A stretch of DNA of 64,000 nucleotides from an uncultured Bacteroidales bacterium (GCA_900544535.1 UQVH01000015.1:1-64000), one strand, 5' to 3'; counted from the stretch's first letter, positions 9,317 through 18,593 are shown. Program-made: numbers and translations. Notes: a model not told the origin generated them from the sequence alone.

Positions 9317-12300
9317 TTAGAACGAGAGGTTGAGACCGACAACGTAGCTGCGTGAGAGGGGATAAGTCGACGAGTCGTAACCGGGAGTACAGATGATATT
9401 GTCGTTCTTTGACGATGCGTCGGGGTCATAGCCTGAGTAACCGGTGATGGTGCAGAGGTTGTTGGCGGTGAAATAGAGGCGCAGATTGCTAACATGGACT
9501 TTCTTCATCCATTTAGCCGGGAATGTGTAGCCGAGAGTCACCTGTGCGAGGCGCAGATAGCTACCGTCTTCCACGAAATAGGAGTTAGGATAGGTGATGT
9601 ATTCGGAATTTGTCTTCGACAGGCTCCAGGTGCGGTCGTTCTCGTTGGGGTTGAGTGTCCGGAGGAGAGCGACGTCCTTTGTCTCGCGACCGGTTGCCGG
9701 GTCGATGAGGCGATAGTAGTTGTTGCCGAATTCGGTAGGCACGTTCTCGAACGGAGCATAGGGACTCATGGCGTGTTTGGTGGCATTGTAGATGTCGTTG
9801 CCGATGTTGAACTTCATGAATACATTGAGGTCGAAGCCTTTGTAGGTGAACTGGTTGCTGAAACCGCCGATCACGTCGGGAGTACCGTTACCGATCTTGA
9901 CGAGCTTGCGGGTGAACTGCTTGGTTCCGTCCTCGTTTTCGGTATCAGCAGCAAACTTCATGTCGCCGGGACGCGGAGTGCCTGAGTAGGGACGGACAAC
10001 ACCTTCTTTGAGATCGCCGTAAGTTCCGTCTTCGTTGAGTTCGAAGTCATCGGTGGTATAAATACCCTCATATTTGTATCCGTACATGTCACCGAGGCTT
10101 TCACCTACGGTTGCGTAATAGGTGACTGTACCCGAACGGTTGCTGCCTGCGCCGAAAGTCTTGTGGTCCTCGCCGCTTTCAAGAGCGATAACCTTCGATT
10201 TGTTGAGAGAGACGTTGAGTGATGATGTCCACTGGAAATCTTTGGTGGCGATGTTGACGGTGTTGAGCTGGAATTCCCAACCGCGGTTGCGCATCTTGCC
10301 GACGTTCTGATACTGCTTGGAGTAGCCGGTGGAAGTCGGGATCACGCAGTTCATGAGCATATCGGAAATCTGGTTGTTGTACCATTCGACAGTAAGGCTG
10401 AGACGGTTGTTGAACATACCGAGGTCAAGACCGACGTTGGTTGCGTGAAGAGTCTCCCATTTGAGTTTCTTGTTGCCGAGAGTGGTTCCCACAACATAGG
10501 CGGGTGAGTTTTCGTCGTTGCCCATCGGGTAAGTGGTCATCGAAGCGTTGGTTACATAGAGATTTGAACCGATGCCGTTGTTACCCGTGACACCGTAGCC
10601 CACACGAAATTTGAGATTGTTGAACCAGTTGTTGATAGCGGCTTCCTGCCAGAACTTTTCCTGACTTATGCGCCATGCTGCCGAAGCTGAGGGGAAGTAG
10701 CCCCACTTGTTGCCTCTTGCGAACTTCGAAGAACCGTCGGCGCGGAATGTAGCTGTCAGGAGATAGCGGTCATCGTAGCCATAGTTCACACGACCGAAGA
10801 ATGAAAGCATGTTGCTTTCCGAGTAACCCGATTCCTTTTCTGAAACCTCGACATTTTTGATGTCGTTGAGACCGTGGTTGGGATAGGGGAACTTGCGCAG
10901 CGTCCAGTTGTTCTTGTCGCTCTTGGAGAAAGAGTATTCCTGTCCTACCATGATGGAGAGATCGTGTTTTTCGGCAAAAGTCTTGACGAAGTTGAGGGTG
11001 TTGGAGATATGCCAGCCGGAACTGTTTGAGTTTTTGATAGAACCGTTCATTCCGGTGTTTTTCGGGTCGGCGAGATAGGCGACAGAACGTTCGTCGGCAA
11101 AGCTTGTACTCTTGCCCCATGAAGTAGTGTAGTTGCCCTGAGTACGCCAGGAGAAGTATTTGAGAAAGTCGATAGTGATACCGGCGTTTGCCTCGAAGCG
11201 TTTGCTGTGGCTGGTGGAAGTAGCGGCGAGGTTCTGTACAAGCGGGTTGTTGAGGTTATAGAATGTATCCAATCCACTATATTTAAGAGAAGTTTCCGAG
11301 TTCAGAAGTTCGTCCTGAGTGAAGAGAGTACCCCCGTTGATAGGCTGGAGAAGCACATAGTCCATGTGGCCGTAACCACCGCCGCCATGAGTCAGATTGT
11401 CATAGAAGAAAGAGCTGAAATCGACCTTGACGCCTTTCCAGAGCTCGGCATTGATTTTGGCGCGGAGTGAGTTGCGGCGGTAGTCGTGGTTGGCAAGAAG
11501 ACCGTCCTGATCGACATGGTTATAGGAAAGTAGGACGCGGGTCTTCTCAGTGCCGGTCGAGATGCTGATGTTGTGGTTCTGAGTTGTGGCGTGTCCGCCG
11601 AAGGCCTCGTCCTGCCAATCGACTGAATAGGGGTTGTCGCCGTAGCGTGATGCGATACGGTCGTAAGCTCCGGTATAGAAATCATCCATATCGACACCGT
11701 AGGCATCGTCATAGGCTGTTGACCAGTTGCTTATTTTTCCCTGGAGTTCGGCGAGCTCATACTGGTAGCCTACATAATCGCGGACATTTCTCATCATTTT
11801 GAGTTTCTTTGACAGCTTGTCGAAAGAAACGTAGCCGTTATAGTCGACTTTGGTCTTGCCGGCAGCTGCTGATTTGGTGGTGATAACGATGATACCGTTT
11901 GAACCGCGGGCACCGTAGATGGCTGTCGAGGAGGCGTCTTTGAGCACGTCGATTGTCTCGATGTCGTTGATGTCGATGTTCTGGAGGGCATTGGACATTG
12001 CGAAACCATCGACAATGTAGAGCGGTTCAGTGTTCTGGGTGAGCGAAGCACCGCCACGGACAGTTACGTTCATTGAGGCACCGGGGGCACCGTTCCGAGA
12101 AACGATGTTGACACCGGCTGCTTTGCCCTGGAGAGCGGCTGCCGCTGTGGTGACAGGCACTTTGGCGAGTTCGGAGCCGGAGACGGAGCTGACGGCGCCG
12201 GTGAGATCTTTTTTCTTGACTGTGCCGTAACCGATGGCAACGACTTCGTCAAGCATGGTTGCGTTGGTGGAGAGTGTGATGTCGAGGTGGGTCTGGCCGT

Positions 12301-12565
12301 TTACCGGAACTTCCTTGTTGTCATAGCCGATATAGCTGACTACGAGGATGGCTTTGGCCGGAACGTTGATGGTGAAGTTGCCGTCGAGGTCGGTGGCAAC
12401 GCCGTGTTGGGTCCCTTTCTGCATGACGGTGGCGCCAAGCAGGGGCTCGCCGGTGTCGTCTGCTACTGTTCCGCTTACGGAAATGTTTTGGGCGCAGATT
12501 GAAAGTGAGAAGGTTACGGTCAGCAAGAAGACAAACCAGTAACGGAGTTTCTGACTATAATTCAT
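9317..12565 (-). CDS. SusC/RagA family TonB-dependent transporter
   Basis: The 1082-residue product has a signal peptide (to about residue 25), a carboxypeptidase-regulatory-like domain (SGTVADDTGEPLLGATV, about 30-110), a TonB-box-like stretch DEVVAIGYGTVKKKDL, and a plug domain with PLYIVDGF and the characteristic DASSTAIYGARGSNGIIVIT. A 22-strand barrel follows, ending in an aromatic residue (GLNLSF). It imports oligosaccharides across the outer membrane together with the SusD encoded next. The regulatory-like N-terminus is the standard SusC form. Its promoter lies between two inverted copies of a 16-bp site (12662-12854), which suggests that expression is switched on and off. The substrate is inferred to be pectic from the linked pectate lyase. 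Confidence 0.96.
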   Translation of the reverse strand: MNYSQKLRYWFVFLLTVTFSLSICAQNISVSGTVADDTGEPLLGATVMQKGTQHGVATDLDGNFTINVPAKAILVVSYIGYDNKEVPVNGQTHLDITLSTNATMLDEVVAIGYGTVKKKDLTGAVSSVSGSELAKVPVTTAAAALQGKAAGVNIVSRNGAPGASMNVTVRGGASLTQNTEPLYIVDGFAMSNALQNIDINDIETIDVLKDASSTAIYGARGSNGIIVITTKSAAAGKTKVDYNGYVSFDKLSKKLKMMRNVRDYVGYQYELAELQGKISNWSTAYDDAYGVDMDDFYTGAYDRIASRYGDNPYSVDWQDEAFGGHATTQNHNISISTGTEKTRVLLSYNHVDQDGLLANHDYRRNSLRAKINAELWKGVKVDFSSFFYDNLTHGGGGYGHMDYVLLQPINGGTLFTQDELLNSETSLKYSGLDTFYNLNNPLVQNLAATSTSHSKRFEANAGITIDFLKYFSWRTQGNYTTSWGKSTSFADERSVAYLADPKNTGMNGSIKNSNSSGWHISNTLNFVKTFAEKHDLSIMVGQEYSFSKSDKNNWTLRKFPYPNHGLNDIKNVEVSEKESGYSESNMLSFFGRVNYGYDDRYLLTATFRADGSSKFARGNKWGYFPSASAAWRISQEKFWQEAAINNWFNNLKFRVGYGVTGNNGIGSNLYVTNASMTTYPMGNDENSPAYVVGTTLGNKKLKWETLHATNVGLDLGMFNNRLSLTVEWYNNQISDMLMNCVIPTSTGYSKQYQNVGKMRNRGWEFQLNTVNIATKDFQWTSSLNVSLNKSKVIALESGEDHKTFGAGSNRSGTVTYYATVGESLGDMYGYKYEGIYTTDDFELNEDGTYGDLKEGVVRPYSGTPRPGDMKFAADTENEDGTKQFTRKLVKIGNGTPDVIGGFSNQFTYKGFDLNVFMKFNIGNDIYNATKHAMSPYAPFENVPTEFGNNYYRLIDPATGRETKDVALLRTLNPNENDRTWSLSKTNSEYITYPNSYFVEDGSYLRLAQVTLGYTFPAKWMKKVHVSNLRLYFTANNLCTITGYSGYDPDASSKNDNIICTPGYDSSTYPLSRSYVVGLNLSF

Positions 12566-12661
12566 ACACGCATGGTTTAGATTTGGATATTTATAAATTA
12601 CTGTTATTTACTATTTGCTACTGAATTAAGCTGAAATGTAATGGTATAGAAGATATGGGTA

Positions 12662-12854
12662 TCTCTTACGTAGAGATACTTAAATATTCGGCAAAATTAA
12701 GCAAAAAAAACGAAATACAAGGTATTAAAGTGTGATTATTAGTTAAACCTAAATGTTAACGTAGCGTTTGGTGTTGACCGTGAGGTGGGCGTACGCATGG
12801 TTACAATACTGTCAGACTTCTATTTGTGGCGGGTATAAATCTCTACGTAAGAGA
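12662..12854. promoter_or_regulatory. Candidate invertible promoter segment (16-bp inverted repeats)
   Basis: TCTCTTACGTAGAGAT at 12662-12677 reappears as its exact reverse complement at 12839-12854, with 161 bp between. The only promoter recognised here (12692-12721) lies between the copies and faces susC. Each copy is also nearly self-complementary (TCTCT-TACGT-AGAGA), the shape of a tyrosine-recombinase core site with the asymmetric 5-bp centre giving it a direction. Bacteroidales commonly switch susCD loci with such invertible promoters. The alternative is a pair of operators for one dimeric regulator. Confidence 0.6.
12692..12721 (-). promoter_or_regulatory. Promoter of susC inside the inverted repeats
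   Basis: On the minus strand the -7 box TAATTTTG (12692-12699) fits TAnnTTTG exactly, and CTTG at 12718-12721 is a plausible -33 element 18 bp upstream. Transcription would begin near 12685 and give a leader of about 120 nt that includes one copy of the 16-bp site. Confidence 0.6.
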
Positions 12855-12878
12855 GAATTACGGTTCCGAAGCACACAA

Positions 12879-12916
12879 GTGGCCGCCCTTTGGGTTAAAG
12901 GGCGGCCACAATTTTT
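12879..12916 (+). terminator. GC-rich hairpin with plus-strand T-run
   Basis: A perfect 13-bp inverted repeat (GTGGCCGCCCTTT and complement, 5-nt loop) is followed by AATTTTTC on the plus strand. No plus-strand gene lies upstream. It is 24 bp outside the right copy of the 16-bp site, where it would stop transcription from an inverted susC promoter. It may also end the TPR gene on the minus strand, although no U-run follows in that direction. Confidence 0.6.
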
Positions 12917-12973
12917 CAGACCGGAAGTGTCCGGGTTGTAAAATGGGAGAAAAGAGTCTTTTTAACAGTTGTT

Positions 12974-14572
12974 TTAACGTCCGAAGATTGAGGCGTATTG
13001 CTTCAGAAGCGAGTCGAAACGGACCTCATTGCGGAGTGGACCGACGTTGACGTCGGCCTCGTTGTTAACAGTCCACTTGTAGTAGTTGGCATAGCCTTTT
13101 TCAAGCGACGCGGCCATACATTTGAGGGCTTTTTCTTTGTTGCCTGCCTGGGCGTAGTAGCAGGCTGCGAGGTAGTTGACTTCGCCGTCGTAGTCGTCGG
13201 CTGTGGCGAGGACGCGCTCAATCCAGCGGTCGGCTTCTTCCTTGCGGTCGAGCTGGAGGAGGGCGAATCCGCGGTATGACTTGATCTGGTCGTGGTCGAA
13301 GTCCATGTCGAGGACGCGCTCGAAGCTCATGTCGGCGTTTTTCTTCTGATTGCGGAAGTCTTTGAGTACCCATCCGCGGATGATGGCGAGATAGGGGTCT
13401 TCGGGAGCGTTCATGGTGGCTTCGCTGAGGCATACGGAGGCATCGGCGCTGTTGCCGAGGCGCAGCTGGGCGAGGGCTTTGGCTATGAGGGCCTCGTTGG
13501 AGTTTGGATCTTTCTCAAGGGCGCTTTCGGCACATGCGAGGGCACTGTCGTAGTCGCCCAGGGCGCGCTGGATCTGCGATTTGATCACGTAGTAGCGCTC
13601 GTTGTCGCGGGTGGCGCTGATGGCGTAGTCGATGTTGAGCAGGGCGGTGTCGAATTTGCCGAGAGCGTAGTAGCACTCTGCGAGGGCGGCATTGAGACCG
13701 GGGTAGGAGTCGAGATTTTCGTTGATGATGCGGTCGTAGTCGGCGATGGCCGAAAGGTAGTTGCAGTGGCCCTGTGCGATCATGGCGCGGATGAAGTAGT
13801 ACATGCCGTTGCGAGGGGCCTGGCGGATGGCGCCGGAGAGTCCGGCGATGACCACGGGGTAGTTTGTCTTGGAGATCTCGACGAGTTCGCGCAGGGCGCG
13901 GGGGGTGTTTTCCTGATCGGTGGAGATGGCGACGATGTAGTCGTCGACGGCTCCCTGGTCATTGCCCGCGAGGGTGCGGACAGATGCGCGACGCAGGTAG
14001 ACCTGGCTGTTGGAGGGGGAGAGTTCCACAGCTTTGTCACAGAGCTCGTTGGACAGACCGAGGTTGTTTTCTTTTACCGCCACGCGGGCGAGTCCGAAGA
14101 GTGCTTCCTGACTGCGCGGGTTGATCTGCTGGAGCTGGCGGAAGTCGGCTTTCGCTTCGGCGTAGCGGCCGAGTTCATAGAGGGCCGTGGCGCGCTGGTA
14201 GAGGGCGACGTAGTTCTGCGGGTCGAGCGAGAGCTGGGAGTTGAGGTCACCGACGGCCTGCTCGTAGCGGTGGAGCATCATGTTGATGTTGGCTCTGAGC
14301 TGGATGGCCTGGAGGCGTGTGTCGGGATCGTCGGCCGACATGTATTTAAGAGCGTTGTTGATGTCGTCGAGGGCCTTGATATAGTCGTTTTGCAGATAAT
14401 ACTCGTTGGCGCGGCGGAAGAGGGTTTCGGCGTCGTGCGGGTCTTCGTCGAGAAGGGCTCCGTAGGCTTTCATGAGGGCCTCTTTCATCGGGTTGGGGGC
14501 ATCGGCCGAGGCTGTGAAGCTGATCGGTCCGGCACACAGGAGAAGCGTGATTGCGATTTTTCTTAGATTCAT
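12974..14572 (-). CDS. Periplasmic tetratricopeptide-repeat protein
   Basis: The 532-residue protein begins with a signal peptide (MNLRKIAITLLLCAGPISFTASA) and consists of tandem 34-residue TPR units from about residue 35 to the end, for example AETLFRRANEYYLQNDYIKA, ALYQRATALYELGRYAEAK and AALAECYYALGKFDTALLNI. The open frame runs back across rsmE, but that part is a shadow; the ATG at 14572 followed by the signal peptide is the real start. TPR arrays bind proteins, and no enzyme motif is present. It is transcribed in the same direction as rsmE, 80 bp downstream of it. The partner is unknown. Confidence 0.85.
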   Translation of the reverse strand: MNLRKIAITLLLCAGPISFTASADAPNPMKEALMKAYGALLDEDPHDAETLFRRANEYYLQNDYIKALDDINNALKYMSADDPDTRLQAIQLRANINMMLHRYEQAVGDLNSQLSLDPQNYVALYQRATALYELGRYAEAKADFRQLQQINPRSQEALFGLARVAVKENNLGLSNELCDKAVELSPSNSQVYLRRASVRTLAGNDQGAVDDYIVAISTDQENTPRALRELVEISKTNYPVVIAGLSGAIRQAPRNGMYYFIRAMIAQGHCNYLSAIADYDRIINENLDSYPGLNAALAECYYALGKFDTALLNIDYAISATRDNERYYVIKSQIQRALGDYDSALACAESALEKDPNSNEALIAKALAQLRLGNSADASVCLSEATMNAPEDPYLAIIRGWVLKDFRNQKKNADMSFERVLDMDFDHDQIKSYRGFALLQLDRKEEADRWIERVLATADDYDGEVNYLAACYYAQAGNKEKALKCMAASLEKGYANYYKWTVNNEADVNVGPLRNEVRFDSLLKQYASIFGR

Positions 14573-14652
14573 TGCAGAATTGGAATGATTGTGGCTTGTC
14601 GGGCTCTTAGATATAAATATAAATAGGTGGTGCGGGCGCCGACACTGATTTT

Positions 14653-15384
14653 TTATGTTGTGATTGTGATGTCGTTTCGGGCAGCGTCGTCGAGGATGTG
14701 GCAGGCCGAGAGGGCGTATAGGGCCGCGGTTTCGGTGCGCAGGCGGTTGTTGCCGAGGGTGACGGGGCGGAAGCCTGAGTCGAGGGCGAGGCGGATCTCC
14801 GGCGGGGAGAAGTCGCCTTCGGGACCGATGAGGATGAGGGTGTCGGTGCCGGGGCGGTAGGTCTGGGCGAAGTCGACACGCGGAATCGAGGGATCGCAGT
14901 AGGCCATCATGCGCTGTGCGTCGGGCATCATTGCCGCCACCTCGCGCAGGGGTGTCATCGGCAGAATTTCCGGCAGCGTGGCTTTGAGCGACTGTTTCAT
15001 GGCGGCGACGGCGATTTTTTCGAGACGTTCGGTCTTGATCTCGCGCCGTTCGCTGCGGTCGCACAGCAGGGGGATGATGGTATTGACCCCTACTTCGGTC
15101 ATCTTCTCGACAAGCCATTCCATCCGGTCCATGTGTTTGGTCGGGGCGACGGCCACTGCGAGCCGCTGACTCCAGGGGAGAGGCTGCGGGCTCACCGAAA
15201 GGACTTCGACGGCGGCATGCTTGGGGTGGGCGTCGGCAAGGCGGCAGAGATAGACGTTGCCGCGGCCGTCGATCACCTGGAGCCGGTCGCCTTCCTGCAT
15301 CCGCAGGACTCTGACGGCGTGTCGGGAGTCGCTTTCGGGGAGTTCGGGAGAGCTGGCTATGTCGGGAGCGAAAAACTGTATCAT
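14653..15384 (-). CDS. rsmE: 16S rRNA (uracil(1498)-N3)-methyltransferase RsmE
   Basis: The enzyme methylates N3 of U1498 in the decoding region of 16S rRNA, using S-adenosylmethionine. The 243 residues show the N-terminal PUA-like domain (SRHAVRVLRMQEGD and VIDGRGNVYLCRL) and the SPOUT methyltransferase domain with its trefoil-knot signatures LIGPEGDFSPPE and LGNNRLRTETAALYAL, where the cofactor binds. Length is normal for the family. It lies 27 bp after the MFS transporter gene and before the TPR gene on the same strand. Confidence 0.95.
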   Translation of the reverse strand: MIQFFAPDIASSPELPESDSRHAVRVLRMQEGDRLQVIDGRGNVYLCRLADAHPKHAAVEVLSVSPQPLPWSQRLAVAVAPTKHMDRMEWLVEKMTEVGVNTIIPLLCDRSERREIKTERLEKIAVAAMKQSLKATLPEILPMTPLREVAAMMPDAQRMMAYCDPSIPRVDFAQTYRPGTDTLILIGPEGDFSPPEIRLALDSGFRPVTLGNNRLRTETAALYALSACHILDDAARNDITITT

Positions 15385-15411
15385 CGTTCGGTCAGTCGGT
15401 CATTTGGGAGG

Positions 15412-16743
15412 TTAGTCGTTGATCATGCCGTCGGCTCCTGAATTGCTGTCGGCGGTGACGGTCTTCTCCATCTGCGGAGTGGCTTTGCGGCTGTCATCCC
15501 TGAAAATGAGCATGAAGAGCACGGCCACCACGAGGGCGTAGCCGGCGAAGATCATCCATGAGGTCACCCACCCGCTGTGCTGCGCTTCGGGTGTGATCTG
15601 CGAGAAGACGAAGTGGTTGACGACTCCCTGGGCGCAGAGGGTGCCGATGGTGGCGCCGAGGCCGTTGGTCATCATCATGAACAGCCCCTGAGCGCTCGAA
15701 CGCAGGTCGCTGGTGGTTTCCTTGTCGACATAGAGACCGCCGGAGACGTTGAAGAAGTCAAAGGCGACGCCGTAGACTATGCAGGAGAGGATCAGCAGCG
15801 AAAGTCCGCCGCCAGTATTGCCGAGTCCGAAGAAGCCGAAGCGCAGAACCCAGGCGAACATTGACATGAGCATTACTCCCTTGATGCCGAAGCGTTTGAG
15901 GCAGAAGGGAATCAGCAGTATGCACAGAGTCTCGCTGACCTGCGAGAGAGAGATGAGGGCATTGGCGTTGTGTGCGCCCCAAGTATCGGCAAATTCGGCA
16001 AGGTTTTCAAACGAGGTGATGAACGTGTTGCCGTAAGAGTTTGTGATCTGGAGCGAGACACCGAGCAACATGCTGAAAATGAAAAATATCGCCATGCGTT
16101 TCTGCTTGAAGAGGCGGAAAGCCTTGAGGCCCAGAGCGTCGGAGATAGAGTTTTTCGCCCCTTTTTTCACCGGGCAGGCGGGCATGGTCAGCGCGTAGGC
16201 GGCGAGGATGAAACTCAACACGGCAGAGGTGATGAGCTGGTAGGCGTTGGTCTGGAACTGGGTGAAGTTTACGAAGAGCATCGAGCAGATGAAGCCCACG
16301 GTGCCGAAGACGCGGATCGGTGGAAAGTGCTTGATCGTGTCGAGTCCTGCGCCGGTCAGGGCGTTGAACGCCACGGAATTGCCAAGTCCGATGGTCGGCA
16401 TGAAGAATGCGACCGAGAGGGTGTAGAGAGCGAACAGCGGACCGAATTCCACCTGGGAGGTTGTCAGACAGTAGACTCCGGCGGCCCCCATGAAAGCACC
16501 GGCAAGGATGTGGCAGAGACTGAGCATCTTCTGTGCCTGAATCCAGCGGTCGGCCAGGATGCCGATGATGGCGGGCATGAAAAGTGACACAATGCCCTGG
16601 ACGGTGTAGAACCATCCGATCTGGGTTGCCAGACCGATTCGTGCCAGATAGTTGCCTAATGAGATCAGGTAGGCGCCCCAGACTCCGAATTCCAGAAAAT
16701 TCATGAGCGCTAGTTTTACTTGTAGGGATCTTGCTGTTGCCAT
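15412..16743 (-). CDS. MFS transporter, nucleoside:H+ symporter type
   Basis: The 443-residue integral membrane protein has twelve hydrophobic segments. It begins MATARSLQVKLALMNFLEFGVWGAYLISLGNYL, whose FLEFGVWGAYL stretch is typical of the NupG/XapB nucleoside permease family common in Bacteroidales. The GILADRW loop between helices 2 and 3 is the MFS signature. A charged cytoplasmic tail ends the protein. Such carriers move nucleosides, or possibly sugars, with protons across the inner membrane. Specificity cannot be read from the sequence. It is followed closely by rsmE. Confidence 0.8.
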   Translation of the reverse strand: MATARSLQVKLALMNFLEFGVWGAYLISLGNYLARIGLATQIGWFYTVQGIVSLFMPAIIGILADRWIQAQKMLSLCHILAGAFMGAAGVYCLTTSQVEFGPLFALYTLSVAFFMPTIGLGNSVAFNALTGAGLDTIKHFPPIRVFGTVGFICSMLFVNFTQFQTNAYQLITSAVLSFILAAYALTMPACPVKKGAKNSISDALGLKAFRLFKQKRMAIFFIFSMLLGVSLQITNSYGNTFITSFENLAEFADTWGAHNANALISLSQVSETLCILLIPFCLKRFGIKGVMLMSMFAWVLRFGFFGLGNTGGGLSLLILSCIVYGVAFDFFNVSGGLYVDKETTSDLRSSAQGLFMMMTNGLGATIGTLCAQGVVNHFVFSQITPEAQHSGWVTSWMIFAGYALVVAVLFMLIFRDDSRKATPQMEKTVTADSNSGADGMIND

Positions 16744-16815
16744 ATCCTTCGGGTTTTAGATTCTGTTTCTTAGTAACTCCGGGGAGTCGCTTATAGTTGC
16801 ATGGATTAGAGTTTT

Positions 16816-17433
16816 TTAGGCTTCGCCACGTTTTCGTTTAAGGATTTCGGACACGCGGGCGGCTTCCTCGTATTCCTCCCGGTCGATCAGGCGTGCGAGG
16901 GTCTTTTCAAGTTCCTCGATGGTATAGTTTTCCAATTTAGGTTCCGACCGGCTGTCGTCATCCGCTCCTTCTGCGGACGAGGCGCCGTCGTCGGGTGCTT
17001 CTTCCGTGATTTCCATCTCGAATCCTGTTTCGGAGAGGATGGCTTGAGTGGTGTAGATCGGTGCGCCTGTCCGCATCGCTATCGCTATGGCGTCGCTCGT
17101 GCGCGAGTCGATTGAAATTGTTCGTTCTCCGTCTGAAAACGTCAGTTCGGAAGAGAAAATACCGTCTTCGAACTTGTAGATGAAAACTTCGGTCAGCTTT
17201 ACACCGAAAGCGTGGGCGAAGCTCACGAAAAGATCGTGGGTCATGGGGCGCGGAGGCGTTATGCTTTCCATTTTCAGCGCTATCGACTGCGCTTCGGCGG
17301 CGCCGATCACCACAGGGATGCGTATCGGTCCCCCGACCTGTGCGAGTATCAGCGCATAGGCTCCGGTCTGAATCTGGCTATATGATAGGCCCATCACTTT
17401 GAGCCTGACCCTGTTTTCGTCGTTTTCTGACAT
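16816..17433 (-). CDS. Bifunctional nuclease (DUF151) protein with UVR tail
   Basis: The first 135 or so residues are the BFN/DUF151 domain (LKVMGLSYSQIQTGAYALIL, IPVVIGAAEAQSIALKMESI, TPPRPMTHDLF), found in proteins with RNase and DNase activity in plants and Thermotoga. An acidic linker (about 140-165) leads to a C-terminal UVR motif (LEKTLARLIDREEYEEAA), the helical hairpin that in UvrB and UvrC mediates their contact. This BFN-UVR combination is usual in Bacteroidales. The gene is 39 bp downstream of mnmA. The biochemical role in this group is not established. Confidence 0.85.
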   Translation of the reverse strand: MSENDENRVRLKVMGLSYSQIQTGAYALILAQVGGPIRIPVVIGAAEAQSIALKMESITPPRPMTHDLFVSFAHAFGVKLTEVFIYKFEDGIFSSELTFSDGERTISIDSRTSDAIAIAMRTGAPIYTTQAILSETGFEMEITEEAPDDGASSAEGADDDSRSEPKLENYTIEELEKTLARLIDREEYEEAARVSEILKRKRGEA

Positions 17434-17472
17434 TGTTCTCGTTTATAGATGGCGTTCTGTGACGGTTGTTTA

Positions 17473-18549
17473 TCAGGATATGTTGCGTCCGGTGATCACT
17501 CCGCTGCCGTAGCAGAGGCGCGCGTCGCGGTCGTAGATGACTCCGAACTGTCCGGGGGCTATACCCTGTACGGGTACATCGGAGTTTATTACGTATTCTC
17601 CCTCGCCGATCCGGCTCAGACGGGCCGGCAGGAAGTCGGGTGTATGGCGGTTTTTGAATCTGATCTCGACATCGTTGCAGCTGTCGGGCCACGGGTCGCG
17701 GGTGATCCAGTGCATTTCGTCGAGATGGATCAGGCGTCCGTATTGTTTTTCGGTGTCGTAGCCCTGCGAGACATAGACCACGTTGTCGTGGACGTTTTTC
17801 TTCACCACATACCACGGTCCGCCGCTGAGTCCAAGGCCCTTGCGTTGTCCGATGGTGTGGAACCAGAAACCTCGGTGCTCGCCGAGCTTGCGTCCGGTCT
17901 CGATCTCGATGATCGGTCCGGGACGTTCGCCGAGGTGGCGGCGTATGAAGTCGTTGTAGTTTATCTTGCCTAAAAAGCAGATCCCCTGACTGTCGCGGCG
18001 GAAAGCGTTGGGGAGTTGTGTGGTGACGGCTATCTCTCTTACGCGGCTTTTCGGGAGGTCGCCTATCGGGAATATCAGATGGCTCAGCTGCGGATAGGAT
18101 ATGCGGCATAGGAAGTCGGTCTGATCCTTGACGGCATCGACTCCCGTACCGAGCCACACAAGGCCGTCGATCTCGTGTGTGGTGGCATAGTGACCTGTGG
18201 CTGTCTTGTCGAATTCATGGCCCCAGCGCTCCTCGAAAAATCCGAATTTGATCATCTTGTTGCACATGATGTCGGGGTTCGGGGTCAGTCCGGAGCGCAC
18301 GGTCCGGAGCGCGTATTCCATCACGTTGTCCCAATACTCCTGATGGAGCGAGACGACGTCGAAGGGAAGTCCGTAACGGCGTGCTATGAACGTGCACATC
18401 TCTATGTCTTCTTCGGCCGAGCAGTCGCCTTCGCCGTTGTCAAGTCCGATCCTTATATAGAAGAGATGCAGGTCGTGACCTTCCTCCACCAGACGGTGGA
18501 CGGCCACGGCGCTGTCAACGCCTCCCGATATCAGTACGGCTATTTTCAT
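17473..18549 (-). CDS. mnmA: tRNA-specific 2-thiouridylase MnmA
   Basis: MnmA adenylates and thiolates U34 of the Lys, Glu and Gln tRNAs. The 358-residue protein starts with the PP-loop ATP-binding motif SGGVDSAVA (8-16). The two catalytic cysteines are present: C96 in NPDIMCNKMIKFG and C191 in DSQGICFLGKINY. TATGHYA, which follows the first Cys, is also conserved, and the C-terminal beta-barrel (GMAPGQ-like VQGIAPGQFGVIYD) ends the protein. It precedes the DUF151 gene by 39 bp and follows the DoxX gene by 44 bp on the same strand. Bacteroidales often carry two MnmA paralogues, so this may be one of a pair. Confidence 0.93.
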   Translation of the reverse strand: MKIAVLISGGVDSAVAVHRLVEEGHDLHLFYIRIGLDNGEGDCSAEEDIEMCTFIARRYGLPFDVVSLHQEYWDNVMEYALRTVRSGLTPNPDIMCNKMIKFGFFEERWGHEFDKTATGHYATTHEIDGLVWLGTGVDAVKDQTDFLCRISYPQLSHLIFPIGDLPKSRVREIAVTTQLPNAFRRDSQGICFLGKINYNDFIRRHLGERPGPIIEIETGRKLGEHRGFWFHTIGQRKGLGLSGGPWYVVKKNVHDNVVYVSQGYDTEKQYGRLIHLDEMHWITRDPWPDSCNDVEIRFKNRHTPDFLPARLSRIGEGEYVINSDVPVQGIAPGQFGVIYDRDARLCYGSGVITGRNIS

Positions 18550-18593
18550 GTGCGGTCTTTCTTTGTTTCTTGCTGATTTCGTTCTTTGGGCTT

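Larger units (their letters stand above)
12566..12973. other. Non-coding regulatory region ahead of susC
   Basis: These 408 bases hold no convincing gene. They contain, from left to right, an AT-rich leader for susC, one copy of a 16-bp site, a promoter facing susC, an inverted second copy of the 16-bp site, and a GC-rich hairpin with a T-run in the plus direction. Each is listed separately. Confidence 0.8.

Noticed and set aside
13292..14566. 424-codon open frame on the plus strand
   Set aside because: It lies antisense to the TPR gene, whose residues and repeats are clearly real; its composition is Val/Gly/Glu-rich, a shadow artefact of GC-rich coding.
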